Assembly: GCA_014378915.1 (NCBI GenBank)
Contig: JACMMS010000069.1
Coordinates: 1 to 59,672 of the forward strand
Origin: Methylophilaceae bacterium
Lineage (GTDB): Bacteria > Pseudomonadota > Gammaproteobacteria > Burkholderiales > Methylophilaceae
Length of the DNA: 59,672 bases
Reading direction: 5' to 3'
The translations under genes and the position numbers were made by a program. Of the stretch, positions 45,750-54,396 are shown one piece after another. Positions within the stretch are counted from its first letter, which is position 1; each line of letters begins with the position of its first letter. The notes beneath the pieces are model-generated. The model searched no databases and was not told the DNA's origin. It saw nothing but the letters and a program-made list of their open reading frames with translations.

Positions 45750-47216
45750 CTAACCAGTAAATGCTGTTGCAAAACGCGTAATGTCATTAAAAATAGCAAC
45801 CGACATTAAAAGCCCTAGTACACCAAAGCCTAAGCGTTGACCAAACTCCATCACGCGATCAGATACTGGGCTACCTTTGAAAATTTCTACCATATAATAC
45901 AGCAAATGACCGCCATCTAAAACCGGTATAGGCAACAGATTAAGCACGCCTATACTAATACTTATGGTGGCTAAAAATCCTAAGAACACTTTTAAGCCTA
46001 AATCTGCACTTTGTCCCGCATAGCTAGCAATGGTCGCTGGACCACTAATCCCTTTAAATGACATTTGTCCCGTGAGCATTTTACCTAACATTTTCAAACT
46101 GAATGTTGATGTATCCCAAGTTTTATCTAATGCCATTGTTAGAGCTCGAAATGGAGAGTAATTTACCTCAACCAACAGTTTATCTAAGTCCGCTTGTGCC
46201 TTTACAAGATCAATCTTGGCTGCAGCACCAATTCGCCCAATAGTTTTACCATGTTCTTGTAATTTTTCTGGTGTAATAAATATTGTTTGCCGCTGAATAA
46301 CACCTGCTAACTGACGCTCATATTCAACACTAATTACTTGTATAGGATTTGCGCGCACCACTTTTACGAAGCTGTCCCAATCTGTAACCGCAGACTTATT
46401 AACAGTGATTATTTTATCGCCAGCTTTAAGTCCTCCTCGCTCTGCTACACTTTTTTGCGTAACTTCACCTATGATAGGTAAAATTTTTGGTTGATATTGA
46501 ATAAAGCCCAACTGTTCTAAAACATCGCGCTCAAGGTCGTTTTTATCAACACCGCTTACATCAATATTGACAATTTTTTCCTCGTTATCTGCATTAATGA
46601 TGTCTAGTTTTGCCAGTAATGGTAATGCTTCAGATGTTTTCTCAGCAGACTCTTTAGTGATAGTAGATAACGATTTTTTTAATAAAATCCAGCGAACATC
46701 CTGCCAGCTTTCAACTACTGAACCATCAATTTTTTTAATTAAATCACCTGTTTTTAATTGAGCTGTAACCACTGCAGTATTATCTGTAACACCTCCAATA
46801 ACAGGTCGCATTACCGTAACACCAGATACAAACAGTCCCCAGTAAATTAATATAGCTAGCAATAAATTAGCTATAGGCCCAGCAGCAACAATCGCGATGC
46901 GTTTCCAAACAGACTGGCGGTTAAAAGCGCGAGATAACTCTTGTTCAGTATAAGAAATGATTGGGTTGGTTTTTTGCTCAGAGTCTTGCGCAATCACACT
47001 CTCGTCTAACATTTTGACGTAGCCACCCAGTGGGATAAGCGCTAAAACAAATTCTGTTTTATCTTGCCCTAAAGTGGTTCTAAACAATGGCTTACCAAAT
47101 CCAATAGAAAAGCGCAACACTTTAACACCACACCATTTGGCAACTTGATAGTGGCCATATTCGTGAATCGTAACAAGAATACCAATGGTGATAATAAATG
47201 CAGCAATTGTTAGCAT
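45750..47216 (-). CDS. rseP: Site-2 intramembrane metalloprotease RseP
   Basis: A 488-residue zinc protease that releases sigma-E by cleaving RseA. The start is the ATG at 47216, which gives MLTIAAFIITIGILVTIHEYGHY with the HExxH zinc motif; a longer frame would run back into dxr. Two PDZ domains (about residues 120-290), LDG in NLLPIPVLDGGHLLYY as the third ligand site, and several membrane helices are seen. It overlaps the dxr stop by 7 bases. Confidence 0.94.
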   Translation of the reverse strand: MLTIAAFIITIGILVTIHEYGHYQVAKWCGVKVLRFSIGFGKPLFRTTLGQDKTEFVLALIPLGGYVKMLDESVIAQDSEQKTNPIISYTEQELSRAFNRQSVWKRIAIVAAGPIANLLLAILIYWGLFVSGVTVMRPVIGGVTDNTAVVTAQLKTGDLIKKIDGSVVESWQDVRWILLKKSLSTITKESAEKTSEALPLLAKLDIINADNEEKIVNIDVSGVDKNDLERDVLEQLGFIQYQPKILPIIGEVTQKSVAERGGLKAGDKIITVNKSAVTDWDSFVKVVRANPIQVISVEYERQLAGVIQRQTIFITPEKLQEHGKTIGRIGAAAKIDLVKAQADLDKLLVEVNYSPFRALTMALDKTWDTSTFSLKMLGKMLTGQMSFKGISGPATIASYAGQSADLGLKVFLGFLATISISIGVLNLLPIPVLDGGHLLYYMVEIFKGSPVSDRVMEFGQRLGFGVLGLLMSVAIFNDITRFATAFTG

Positions 47217-48430
47217 ACTGTGGCTTCCATTCGATTGGAACTTCGTCTTTTTACCCACTCTACAGCAGCTAATCTCGAAGATGCATCAACTGAGATTACT
47301 TGCTCCAGTGAGGTAACCTCCTCAATTTTAGCTTCACTTAATATCGATTCAATCATATTGGGAATATCCATGAATTGGATTTGATGATGAATAAATGCAT
47401 CTACGGCAATTTCATTTGCCGCATTTAAAACAGCAGGCGCTGTACCACCAAGTTTTAATGCATCATAGGCTAAACGTAGGCAAGGGAAACGGGCAGTATC
47501 TGGCGCTTCAAACTCTAGTTTAGCTAAGGTCATAAAATCTAAGCTACTTACACCAGACTCTAAACGCTCAGGATAAGCTAAACCGTAAGCGATGGGGGTG
47601 CGCATATCAGGGTTACCTAGCTGCGCTAGGACGCTTCCATCAATATACTCGACCATTGAATGAATCACGCTTTGGGGATGTACAACGACAACAATTTTAT
47701 CTGCTGGCGCATTAAATAACCAGTGCGCTTCAATAACCTCAAGCCCTTTGTTCATAAGTGTAGCGGAATCAATGGTTATTTTTGCTCCCATGACCCAGTT
47801 AGGATGATTGAGTGCTTGTTGCAATGTCACATGTTGCAATTGCTGACAACTAAACTTGCGAAAAGGACCCCCAGAGGCTGTCAGTAAAATCCGCTGGATG
47901 CCGCTATCATTTAGATTATGTGACTCGCGTTGAGGCATTACTTGAAAAATTGCGTTATGTTCACTATCAATAGGCAATAAAGTTGCTCCACCTTTAGCAA
48001 CAGCTTGCATAAACAAGTTGCCAGACATGACTAATGTTTCTTTATTGGCTAACAAAATTCGCTTACCTGCTTTGGCTGCAGCTACAGCAGGTTTTAAACC
48101 TGCTGCACCAACAATAGCCGCCATCACTACTTGCACTTGAGGATGTGATGACAACATCTCAATAGCCTCTAAACCAGCTAAAACTTGTGTGGATGAGCCT
48201 GCTGCTTTCAGCTTTTCTGCTAACTGATCAGCGGCACTCTCATTCAGTAAAGCTGCATAATTAGGATAAAACTCTAGACACTGTTCAAATATTAAATCTA
48301 CGCTAGCATTCGCTGCTAAGGCAAACACCTTAAACTTATTAGGATGACGTGAGATAACATCTAAAGTCTGTTTGCCTATAGTACCTGTTGAACCTAATAT
48401 CGTGACGTTTTGCAAAGTATTATGCCGCAT
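47210..48430 (-). CDS. dxr: 1-deoxy-D-xylulose-5-phosphate reductoisomerase
   Basis: A 406-residue NADPH enzyme committing carbon to the MEP isoprenoid pathway. GSTGTIGKQTLDVI binds NADPH; LLPIDSEHNAIFQ holds the metal ligands; LTASGGPFRKF is the flexible loop; NHPNWVMGAKITIDSATLMNKGLEVIEAHWLF is conserved. Its ends overlap cdsA (11 bases) and rseP (7 bases), so the cluster is tightly coupled. Confidence 0.97.
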   Translation of the reverse strand: MRHNTLQNVTILGSTGTIGKQTLDVISRHPNKFKVFALAANASVDLIFEQCLEFYPNYAALLNESAADQLAEKLKAAGSSTQVLAGLEAIEMLSSHPQVQVVMAAIVGAAGLKPAVAAAKAGKRILLANKETLVMSGNLFMQAVAKGGATLLPIDSEHNAIFQVMPQRESHNLNDSGIQRILLTASGGPFRKFSCQQLQHVTLQQALNHPNWVMGAKITIDSATLMNKGLEVIEAHWLFNAPADKIVVVVHPQSVIHSMVEYIDGSVLAQLGNPDMRTPIAYGLAYPERLESGVSSLDFMTLAKLEFEAPDTARFPCLRLAYDALKLGGTAPAVLNAANEIAVDAFIHHQIQFMDIPNMIESILSEAKIEEVTSLEQVISVDASSRLAAVEWVKRRSSNRMEATVC

Positions 48431-49238
48431 GTAATAGGCTATAGATATAAATCATTAACACAGCAATAGGTAAACTAGAAGTCAATCCATCAATCCGGTC
48501 TAAAATACCGCCATGGCCGGGTAGAATATTTCCACTATCTTTAAGATTAGATTGGCGTTTCATCATTGATTCAAACAAATCGCCCACTACACTCAATATA
48601 GTCATGACCCACAAAATCAATAAAGTGACTAAAACAGGCAGTGCAAAATAGGCTGCTAAAACGCAACCATAGATTGTGACTGCAAATAAGCCTCCCAATA
48701 CGCCCTCCCAAGTTTTACCGGGGCTAATTGTTGGGGCAAGTTTATGTTTTCCAAACTGCTTACCAGCAAAGTAGGCCGCACTATCCGCAATCCAAACGGT
48801 AGCTGTGAGTCCTAATAATAACCACGGATCTGCGATCCTCAAACAAACTAATGATAACCATAATGGCAACACAAGTAGCCAGCCAATGATTACATTAATT
48901 AATGGATGCTTAATGCGTTTATTTTTACATAACAAAAATGGCACCGCTAATAACCAGAATACACTCGCAATGATAAATAGATCTAATGATCTATAAACAA
49001 GCCAATGACTACCAAATTGATTAGCAAACCATAAAATGATTGTACCCGAGACGATTGTAGCGAGTAAATACAGTTGAGTAGCGATCTTGCCAAGCTTAAT
49101 CATTTGCGCCCATTCATACAGAGCGATAATGGATATACCTAATAGCAATCCAGCCCACACCATGCTGGGTAATAAAAATAGGGCTGCAAAAAAGCTAGGT
49201 ATTAAAAATAGTGAGGTAATAATGCGCGTTTTTAACAT
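48420..49238 (-). CDS. cdsA: Phosphatidate cytidylyltransferase
   Basis: Integral membrane enzyme of 272 residues making CDP-diacylglycerol from phosphatidate and CTP. About seven membrane segments; the signature near the C-terminus reads GDLFESMMKRQSNLKDSG then LPGHGGILDRIDGL. GKTWEGVLGG is also present. It lies between uppS and dxr, 4 bases after uppS. Confidence 0.96.
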   Translation of the reverse strand: MLKTRIITSLFLIPSFFAALFLLPSMVWAGLLLGISIIALYEWAQMIKLGKIATQLYLLATIVSGTIILWFANQFGSHWLVYRSLDLFIIASVFWLLAVPFLLCKNKRIKHPLINVIIGWLLVLPLWLSLVCLRIADPWLLLGLTATVWIADSAAYFAGKQFGKHKLAPTISPGKTWEGVLGGLFAVTIYGCVLAAYFALPVLVTLLILWVMTILSVVGDLFESMMKRQSNLKDSGNILPGHGGILDRIDGLTSSLPIAVLMIYIYSLLHAA

Positions 49239-49242
49239 AAAA

Positions 49243-49992
49243 TTAGGTGGTTAATTGCTCGCTAGTACGACCAAATCGTCGTTCGCGTTGTTGATATGAT
49301 TGAATCGCTAATTTAAATGGTTCGTCATTAAAATCTGGCCATAAAGTGTCTGTAAAATAAAACTCTGTATATGCCAATTGCCAAAGCAAGAAATTGCTTA
49401 TACGTTTTTCACCGCCAGTACGAATAAACAAATCTGGCTCTGGCGCATAGTTCATTGCCAAATAATCAGATAAATCTGCTTCTTCAAATGTGCCAATTTT
49501 ATGTGGCGTTGCTTTTTGCATGGCGTTGGTTGCTTGTAAAATATCCCATCGACCGCCGTAATTAGCTGCAATAGTTAAAATCAAACCTGTATTTAATGCC
49601 GTTAGCTTTTCAGAGGCCTCAATTTGTTCAATTAAAGGTTGAGAAAACCGTGAACGGTCGCCAATTAAAATGAGACGAATATTATTGTCATGTAGCTTGG
49701 TTACTTCGCGTTTCAGCGCATCCATAAATAAGCCCATTAGAAAAGATACTTCATCATCTGGCCTGCGCCAGTTTTCGCTGCTAAACGCAAATAGAGTGAG
49801 GTAATCTACGCCTAAAACAGCGCATTGTTTTACCATATTACGCACTGTTTCCACTCCGCGCTTATGGCCAGCTACGCGTGGCAAAAAGCGTTTGCGCGCC
49901 CAGCGGCCATTTCCATCCATGATGACAGCAATATGTTTGGGAATTTCATTAAATAGTGGAATATCCTGCGTGGAGCTTTTAAAAAATCCCAA
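49243..49992 (-). CDS. uppS: Undecaprenyl diphosphate synthase
   Basis: Cis-prenyltransferase of 249 residues that makes the lipid carrier for peptidoglycan and for the glycosyltransferases encoded at 24-27 kb. [13 protein letters not shown] carries the catalytic Asp; [24 protein letters not shown] and [23 protein letters not shown] are present. Complete. Confidence 0.97.
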   Translation of the reverse strand: MGFFKSSTQDIPLFNEIPKHIAVIMDGNGRWARKRFLPRVAGHKRGVETVRNMVKQCAVLGVDYLTLFAFSSENWRRPDDEVSFLMGLFMDALKREVTKLHDNNIRLILIGDRSRFSQPLIEQIEASEKLTALNTGLILTIAANYGGRWDILQATNAMQKATPHKIGTFEEADLSDYLAMNYAPEPDLFIRTGGEKRISNFLLWQLAYTEFYFTDTLWPDFNDEPFKLAIQSYQQRERRFGRTSEQLTT

Positions 49993-50057
49993 TTAAATAG
50001 CTCCATGGCCTATTAAGGTTTGCAACGAAGTCATCACTATAAGATGATATATTTGCA

Positions 50058-50615
50058 TTAAACAGCCATCAAATCTGTTTCTTTTTGCTGTAACAATCGA
50101 TCGACTTCAACCACAGCTTTATCAGTCATTTTTTGAATCTCGTCCTGTGTGCGACGCTCATCATCCTCACTAATTTCTTTATCTTTAATCAGTTTTTTAA
50201 GTGTGTCGTTAGCATCACGACGGACATTACGAATAGCCACTTTTGCACCCTCTGCTTCGCCACGTACAATTTTAGTCATATCACGACGACGCTCTTCAGT
50301 GAGCATTGGCATTGGCACACGAATCAAATCACCATTGGTCGCTGGGTTTAATCCTAGGTCACAATCACGAATAGCTTTTTCTACTTTGCCTATCATGGAC
50401 TTCTCAAACGGCTGCACATTGATTGTGCGAGCATCACCAAGGTTAACGTTAGCCACTTGATTGACAGCCACTAATGAACCGTAATACTCAACCATCACAT
50501 GATCTAATAATCCTGTGTGAGCACGGCCTGTACGTACTTTTGCCAAATCATTTTTGAGCGATTCTAACGATTTTTGCATTTTTTGATCTGCGGTTTTTTT
50601 TATATCATCCAACAT
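50058..50615 (-). CDS. frr: Ribosome recycling factor
   Basis: A 185-residue three-helix-bundle protein that splits post-termination ribosomes with EF-G. Start at the ATG at 50615 with AGGATTAATT before it; a TTG five codons earlier is in frame but lacks a site. Typical are [49 protein letters not shown] and NVRRDAND. It is downstream of pyrH as usual. Confidence 0.96.
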   Translation of the reverse strand: MLDDIKKTADQKMQKSLESLKNDLAKVRTGRAHTGLLDHVMVEYYGSLVAVNQVANVNLGDARTINVQPFEKSMIGKVEKAIRDCDLGLNPATNGDLIRVPMPMLTEERRRDMTKIVRGEAEGAKVAIRNVRRDANDTLKKLIKDKEISEDDERRTQDEIQKMTDKAVVEVDRLLQQKETDLMAV

Positions 50616-50688
50616 AATTAATCCTAACAAACTACTTTAATGTAAATCTTTAACTATTTAATCATTAAGCCTAATACCTAACTATCAA

Positions 50689-51417
50689 CTATGGTAATAC
50701 TTTAGTTCCTTCATCATCACCCATCACAACACTTTTCAATGCACCTTGTTTAAACACATTAAAAACAATAATAGGTAATTTTTGATCACGACATAATGTC
50801 AGCGCAGTAGCATCCATTACTTTTAAGTTTTTGTTAATGGCCTCATCGAAACTAACCGTTTTATAGCGAATTGCACTAGGGTCTTTCTTAGGATCAGCTG
50901 TATAAATACCATCAACTTTAGTTGCTTTAATCACCACTTCAGCATTCATTTCCATGCCACGCAAAGCTGCTGCGGTATCTGTAGTAAAAAATGGGTTACC
51001 TGTACCCGCACCAAATATAACCACCTTGCCCTCTTCAAGATAACGTATAGCTTTACCTCGAATATATGGCTCCGCTACTTGTTCAATATTAAGCGCAGAT
51101 TGAACACGGCTAACAATACCTGCGTGTTTAAATGCATCTTGTAGAGCCAGAGCATTCATTACAGTAGCCAACATCCCCATATAGTCAGCCGTTGCTCGGT
51201 CCATACCAGCAGCAGCGGGTGCTACTCCTCGGAATATGTTACCTCCACCAATTACCACGGCTACTTGTACACCTAAATCGACGATTTCTTTAATTTGCTC
51301 AGCAATATTTGTGATAGTTGCCCGGTTAATACCATATGCGTCATCTCCCATCAACGCCTCGCCGGATAGCTTTAAAAGAATGCGCTTGTAAGCAGGTTGG
51401 TAAGCAGATTTACTCAT
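50689..51417 (-). CDS. pyrH: Uridylate kinase
   Basis: A 242-residue UMP kinase of the amino-acid-kinase fold. [41 protein letters not shown] and [16 protein letters not shown] are conserved. It makes UDP for pyrimidine nucleotide and LPS precursor synthesis. A terminator lies between tsf and this gene, so it probably has its own promoter as well as readthrough. Confidence 0.97.
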   Translation of the reverse strand: MSKSAYQPAYKRILLKLSGEALMGDDAYGINRATITNIAEQIKEIVDLGVQVAVVIGGGNIFRGVAPAAAGMDRATADYMGMLATVMNALALQDAFKHAGIVSRVQSALNIEQVAEPYIRGKAIRYLEEGKVVIFGAGTGNPFFTTDTAAALRGMEMNAEVVIKATKVDGIYTADPKKDPSAIRYKTVSFDEAINKNLKVMDATALTLCRDQKLPIIVFNVFKQGALKSVVMGDDEGTKVLP

Positions 51418-51538
51418 TGCATTCCTTGATTTACAGTTTCATTATTTAATCACAAAAGGCCGGTGTTTGCTAACTTCTTAGCACTTTTATGCTGTATTAA
51501 TAATACTGTTTTTTTGATTAATTAGATATTTTAAGCAA

Positions 51539-51574
51539 AAAAAATGGATTAGCTAACTAGCTAATCCATTTTTA
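51539..51574 (-). terminator. Terminator after tsf
   Basis: AATGGATTAGCT (51543-51554) and AGCTAATCCATT (51559-51570) form a perfect 12-bp stem with a 4-base loop, flanked by A-runs and T-runs. On the - strand it is followed by a T8 run, so it ends the rpsB-tsf transcript before pyrH. Confidence 0.85.
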
Positions 51575-51603
51575 TTTAACTGGTTATTTAATTAAATATC
51601 AAT

Positions 51604-52479
51604 TTAAACTTTTGCAGCAGCAGCCACTTCAGCAGCGTAATCAACAACCACTTTCTCAATGCCCTCACCCACTGTAAACATAGTGAATGATGCGACTGTC
51701 GCGCCTTTAGATTTAAGCAATTGTTCAATAGTAAATTTGTCGTCCTTAACAAAAACTTGGCTCAACAAAGTTACTTCTTTTAAGAATTTTTGCACGGTAC
51801 CATCTGCAATTTTTTCTAGCATTGCTTCTGGCTTGCCAGCTTCTTTTGCTTTTTCAATGGCCACACGACGCTCTGTTTCAATTAAAGTAGCTTCAACACC
51901 ACTTGCATCTAGTGATTTTGGTTTGGCAGCTGCAATATGCATGGCTAAATCCTTGCCTAAAGCATCGTCACCGCCCACCAAATCAACAATAACACCGATT
52001 TTGCTACCATGTACGTAGCTAGATAATTTACCTTGTACTACTGGGCGTACAAAGCGGCGTGGTGTGATATTTTCACCGATTTTACCAACCAATTGCGCAC
52101 GCGTTTCTTCAACAGTAGCACCATTCATAGGCAATGCTGCCACTGCATTAATATCAGATGCGCTGCTTGAACTCACAATAGTTGCAAGGTCGTTAACAAA
52201 CTTCAAGAAATCTTCATTTTTTGCACAGAAGTCTGTTTCTGAATTAACTTCGACCATTGCACCTGACTTACCATCTTCACTAATGCTAATACCTACAGTA
52301 CCTTCAGCGGCTACACGACCAGCTGCTTTGCTTGCTTTGTTGCCAAAGCGCACACGTAGGATCTCTTCTGCGCGTGTCATATCGCCTTCAGCTTCTGTTA
52401 AAGCCCTTTTACAATCCATCATAGGTGCATCGGTGCGCTCACGAAGATCTTTCACCATACCTGCGGTAATTTCTGCCAT
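51604..52479 (-). CDS. tsf: Elongation factor Ts
   Basis: Nucleotide exchange factor for EF-Tu, 291 residues. N-terminal [26 protein letters not shown] is the conserved UBA-like and contact region; [16 protein letters not shown] follows. The C-terminus is complete, with the dimerisation region intact. Together with rpsB it forms the standard rpsB-tsf pair, 111 bases apart. Confidence 0.97.
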   Translation of the reverse strand: MAEITAGMVKDLRERTDAPMMDCKRALTEAEGDMTRAEEILRVRFGNKASKAAGRVAAEGTVGISISEDGKSGAMVEVNSETDFCAKNEDFLKFVNDLATIVSSSSASDINAVAALPMNGATVEETRAQLVGKIGENITPRRFVRPVVQGKLSSYVHGSKIGVIVDLVGGDDALGKDLAMHIAAAKPKSLDASGVEATLIETERRVAIEKAKEAGKPEAMLEKIADGTVQKFLKEVTLLSQVFVKDDKFTIEQLLKSKGATVASFTMFTVGEGIEKVVVDYAAEVAAAAKV

Positions 52480-52505
52480 TTTCTCAATCCTTTTTGTCTA
52501 TCTAT

Positions 52506-52556
52506 TCCACCGACTCGGTGGAGAATAATTATCAAAGGGCGCAATTTGCGCCCTTT
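52506..52556 (-). terminator. Two hairpins between rpsB and tsf
   Basis: TCCACCGA/TCGGTGGA (52506-52522) and AAAGGGCGCAA/TTGCGCCCTTT (52534-52556) are near-perfect inverted repeats. The second resembles the attenuating terminator known between rpsB and tsf in E. coli, but on the - strand the following T-run is short (TTTGATAATTATT), so readthrough is expected. Confidence 0.6.
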
Positions 52557-52590
52557 TTATGAGGTTAACTTAAGGTTTAATCCTAAAATA

Positions 52591-53337
52591 TTACTCAGCA
52601 GCCACTTCAGCAGCTTCTGTAGGCTCTTCAGCAGCCATTTTTACAGCTTCTGTAAGTGCGGCGCTACGGCCTTCTAGTACCGCATCAGCAATACCGCGAG
52701 CATACAAACGAATTGCACGACTTGAGTCATCATTACCAGGAATTACATAAGTCACGCCATCAGGTGAATTATTGGTATCTACAACTCCAATCACTGGAAT
52801 GCCTAATTTAGCTGCTTCAGTAATCGCACCATTTTCATGACCTACATCAATTATAAAAATTGCATCAGGCAAACCGCCCATTTCTTTAATGCCGCCGATA
52901 GAACGCTCTAATTTTTCAACTTCACGCTTGTAGCCTAAGGCTTCTTTTTTACCAAATTTATCAAGACTGCCGTCGAGCAACATTGCTTCATAATCGTTTA
53001 AACGCTTGATAGATTGTTTAACTGTTTTAAAGTTAGTTAACATACCGCCCAACCAGCGATGATTAACATAAGCACAGCTTGAACGCACAGCTTCCTCTTT
53101 CATGATGTCGCGTGCTTGACGTTTTGTACCCACAAACATGATACGACCTTTGTTACCCGCTAATGTGCGCACATACTTAAGTGCATCTTCAAATAGTGGT
53201 AAGGTTTTTTCAAGGTTAACAATATGAATTTTATTGCGATCACCAAAAATGTACGGTGCCATTTTCGGGTTCCAGTAACGAGTTTGATGGCCGAAGTGAA
53301 CTCCAGCTTCCAGCATTTCACGCATTGTGACAGACAT
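52591..53337 (-). CDS. rpsB: 30S ribosomal protein S2
   Basis: A 248-residue S2 protein. Typical motifs are [49 protein letters not shown] and [16 protein letters not shown], with the usual variable acidic/Ala-rich tail. It heads the long - strand cluster and is divergent from map, as in many betaproteobacteria. Ribosome-binding site GGAGCAATACA. Confidence 0.98.
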   Translation of the reverse strand: MSVTMREMLEAGVHFGHQTRYWNPKMAPYIFGDRNKIHIVNLEKTLPLFEDALKYVRTLAGNKGRIMFVGTKRQARDIMKEEAVRSSCAYVNHRWLGGMLTNFKTVKQSIKRLNDYEAMLLDGSLDKFGKKEALGYKREVEKLERSIGGIKEMGGLPDAIFIIDVGHENGAITEAAKLGIPVIGVVDTNNSPDGVTYVIPGNDDSSRAIRLYARGIADAVLEGRSAALTEAVKMAAEEPTEAAEVAAE

Positions 53338-53382
53338 TGTATTGCTCCATTCAAGGGTTAGTTTTGCACATACCCAACATCA

Positions 53383-53416
53383 TTTAAGCTACTCACTTAA
53401 ACACCCTGTTAAGGGG
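53383..53416 (-). promoter_or_regulatory. Structured leader upstream of rpsB
   Basis: TTTAAG/CTTAAA (53383-53388 with 53396-53401) and CCCT/AGGG (53404-53407 with 53412-53415) can form two small hairpins in the rpsB leader. S2 leaders in other proteobacteria are structured and self-regulated; whether this one belongs to that class cannot be told by eye. Confidence 0.3.
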
Positions 53417-53583
53417 TACGTACACTTATTTTAAAGCATTAATTTAACTGATTATTTACTTTGGTGGCTATTCACCACACGAGCGACGCGTATAATAACA
53501 CACGAACCGAGTTAACCAAATACTAGTCTTATAAATTATACGTTTAAAACGAACTTAAAATAACCTATTAGCATCAAGGCATT

Positions 53584-54387
53584 ATGGCAATTACTATTAA
53601 AAACCAACATGATATTGAAAAAATGCGCATTGCAGGTCGATTAGGATCTGAAGTGCTTGATTTTATTACACCTTTTGTAGTGCATGGTGTGACTACTGAA
53701 CAGCTTGACAAACTATGCCATGATTATATCGTCGATGTGCAAAAAGCCGTTCCAGCGCCGCTTAATTATGCGCCAGATGGTCATACTCCCTACCCTAAAT
53801 CAATCTGCACGTCAGTTAACCATCAAATTTGTCATGGTGTGCCTGGTGAAAAAATCTTAAAAAATGGCGATATCGTTAATATTGATGTCACTGTGATTAA
53901 AGATGGCTATCACGGTGATACCAGCCGTATGTTTTGCGTGGGTGATGCATCCATTCAGGCCAAGCGTTTGTGTGATATTACTTATGATGCAATGTGGCTT
54001 GGCATTGACAAAGTAAAGCCGGGCGCCACTCTAGGTGATATAGGTTTTGCTATTCAAACCTTTGCTGAAAAAAGTGGCTATAGTGTTGTGCGAGAGTTTT
54101 GCGGTCATGGTATTGGCAAAAAGTTTCATGAAGAACCACAAGTACTGCATTATGGAAAGCCAAGTACAGGGCTGGTTTTAAAAGCAGGTTTGATCTTCAC
54201 CATAGAACCTATGATTAATGCTGGAAAACGCGAAATTAAACAAATGCCCGATGGCTGGAGTATCGTGACGCGTGATCGTAGTTTATCTGCACAATGGGAA
54301 CATACAGTACTGGTTACTGAGAATGGGTATGAAGTATTAACACTTTCAGCAGGCTCACCTGCTGCGCCCAGCTTTATTAATGTTTAA
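53584..54387 (+). CDS. map: Methionine aminopeptidase type I
   Basis: A 267-residue enzyme removing N-terminal Met. Metal ligands are the Asp pair in VNIDVTVIKDGYHGDTSRMF, His in FCGHGIGKKFHEEP, Glu in FTIEPMIN, and Glu in QWEHTVLVTE. Type Ia length with no N-terminal zinc finger. It is divergent from rpsB and is followed closely by glnD. Confidence 0.97.
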   Translation: MAITIKNQHDIEKMRIAGRLGSEVLDFITPFVVHGVTTEQLDKLCHDYIVDVQKAVPAPLNYAPDGHTPYPKSICTSVNHQICHGVPGEKILKNGDIVNIDVTVIKDGYHGDTSRMFCVGDASIQAKRLCDITYDAMWLGIDKVKPGATLGDIGFAIQTFAEKSGYSVVREFCGHGIGKKFHEEPQVLHYGKPSTGLVLKAGLIFTIEPMINAGKREIKQMPDGWSIVTRDRSLSAQWEHTVLVTENGYEVLTLSAGSPAAPSFINV

Positions 54388-54396
54388 ACTTTGAAT

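Noticed and set aside
52064-52528. 154-codon ORF on the + strand opposite tsf
   Set aside because: Antisense shadow of a highly conserved translation factor; Ser/Ala-rich low-complexity translation.
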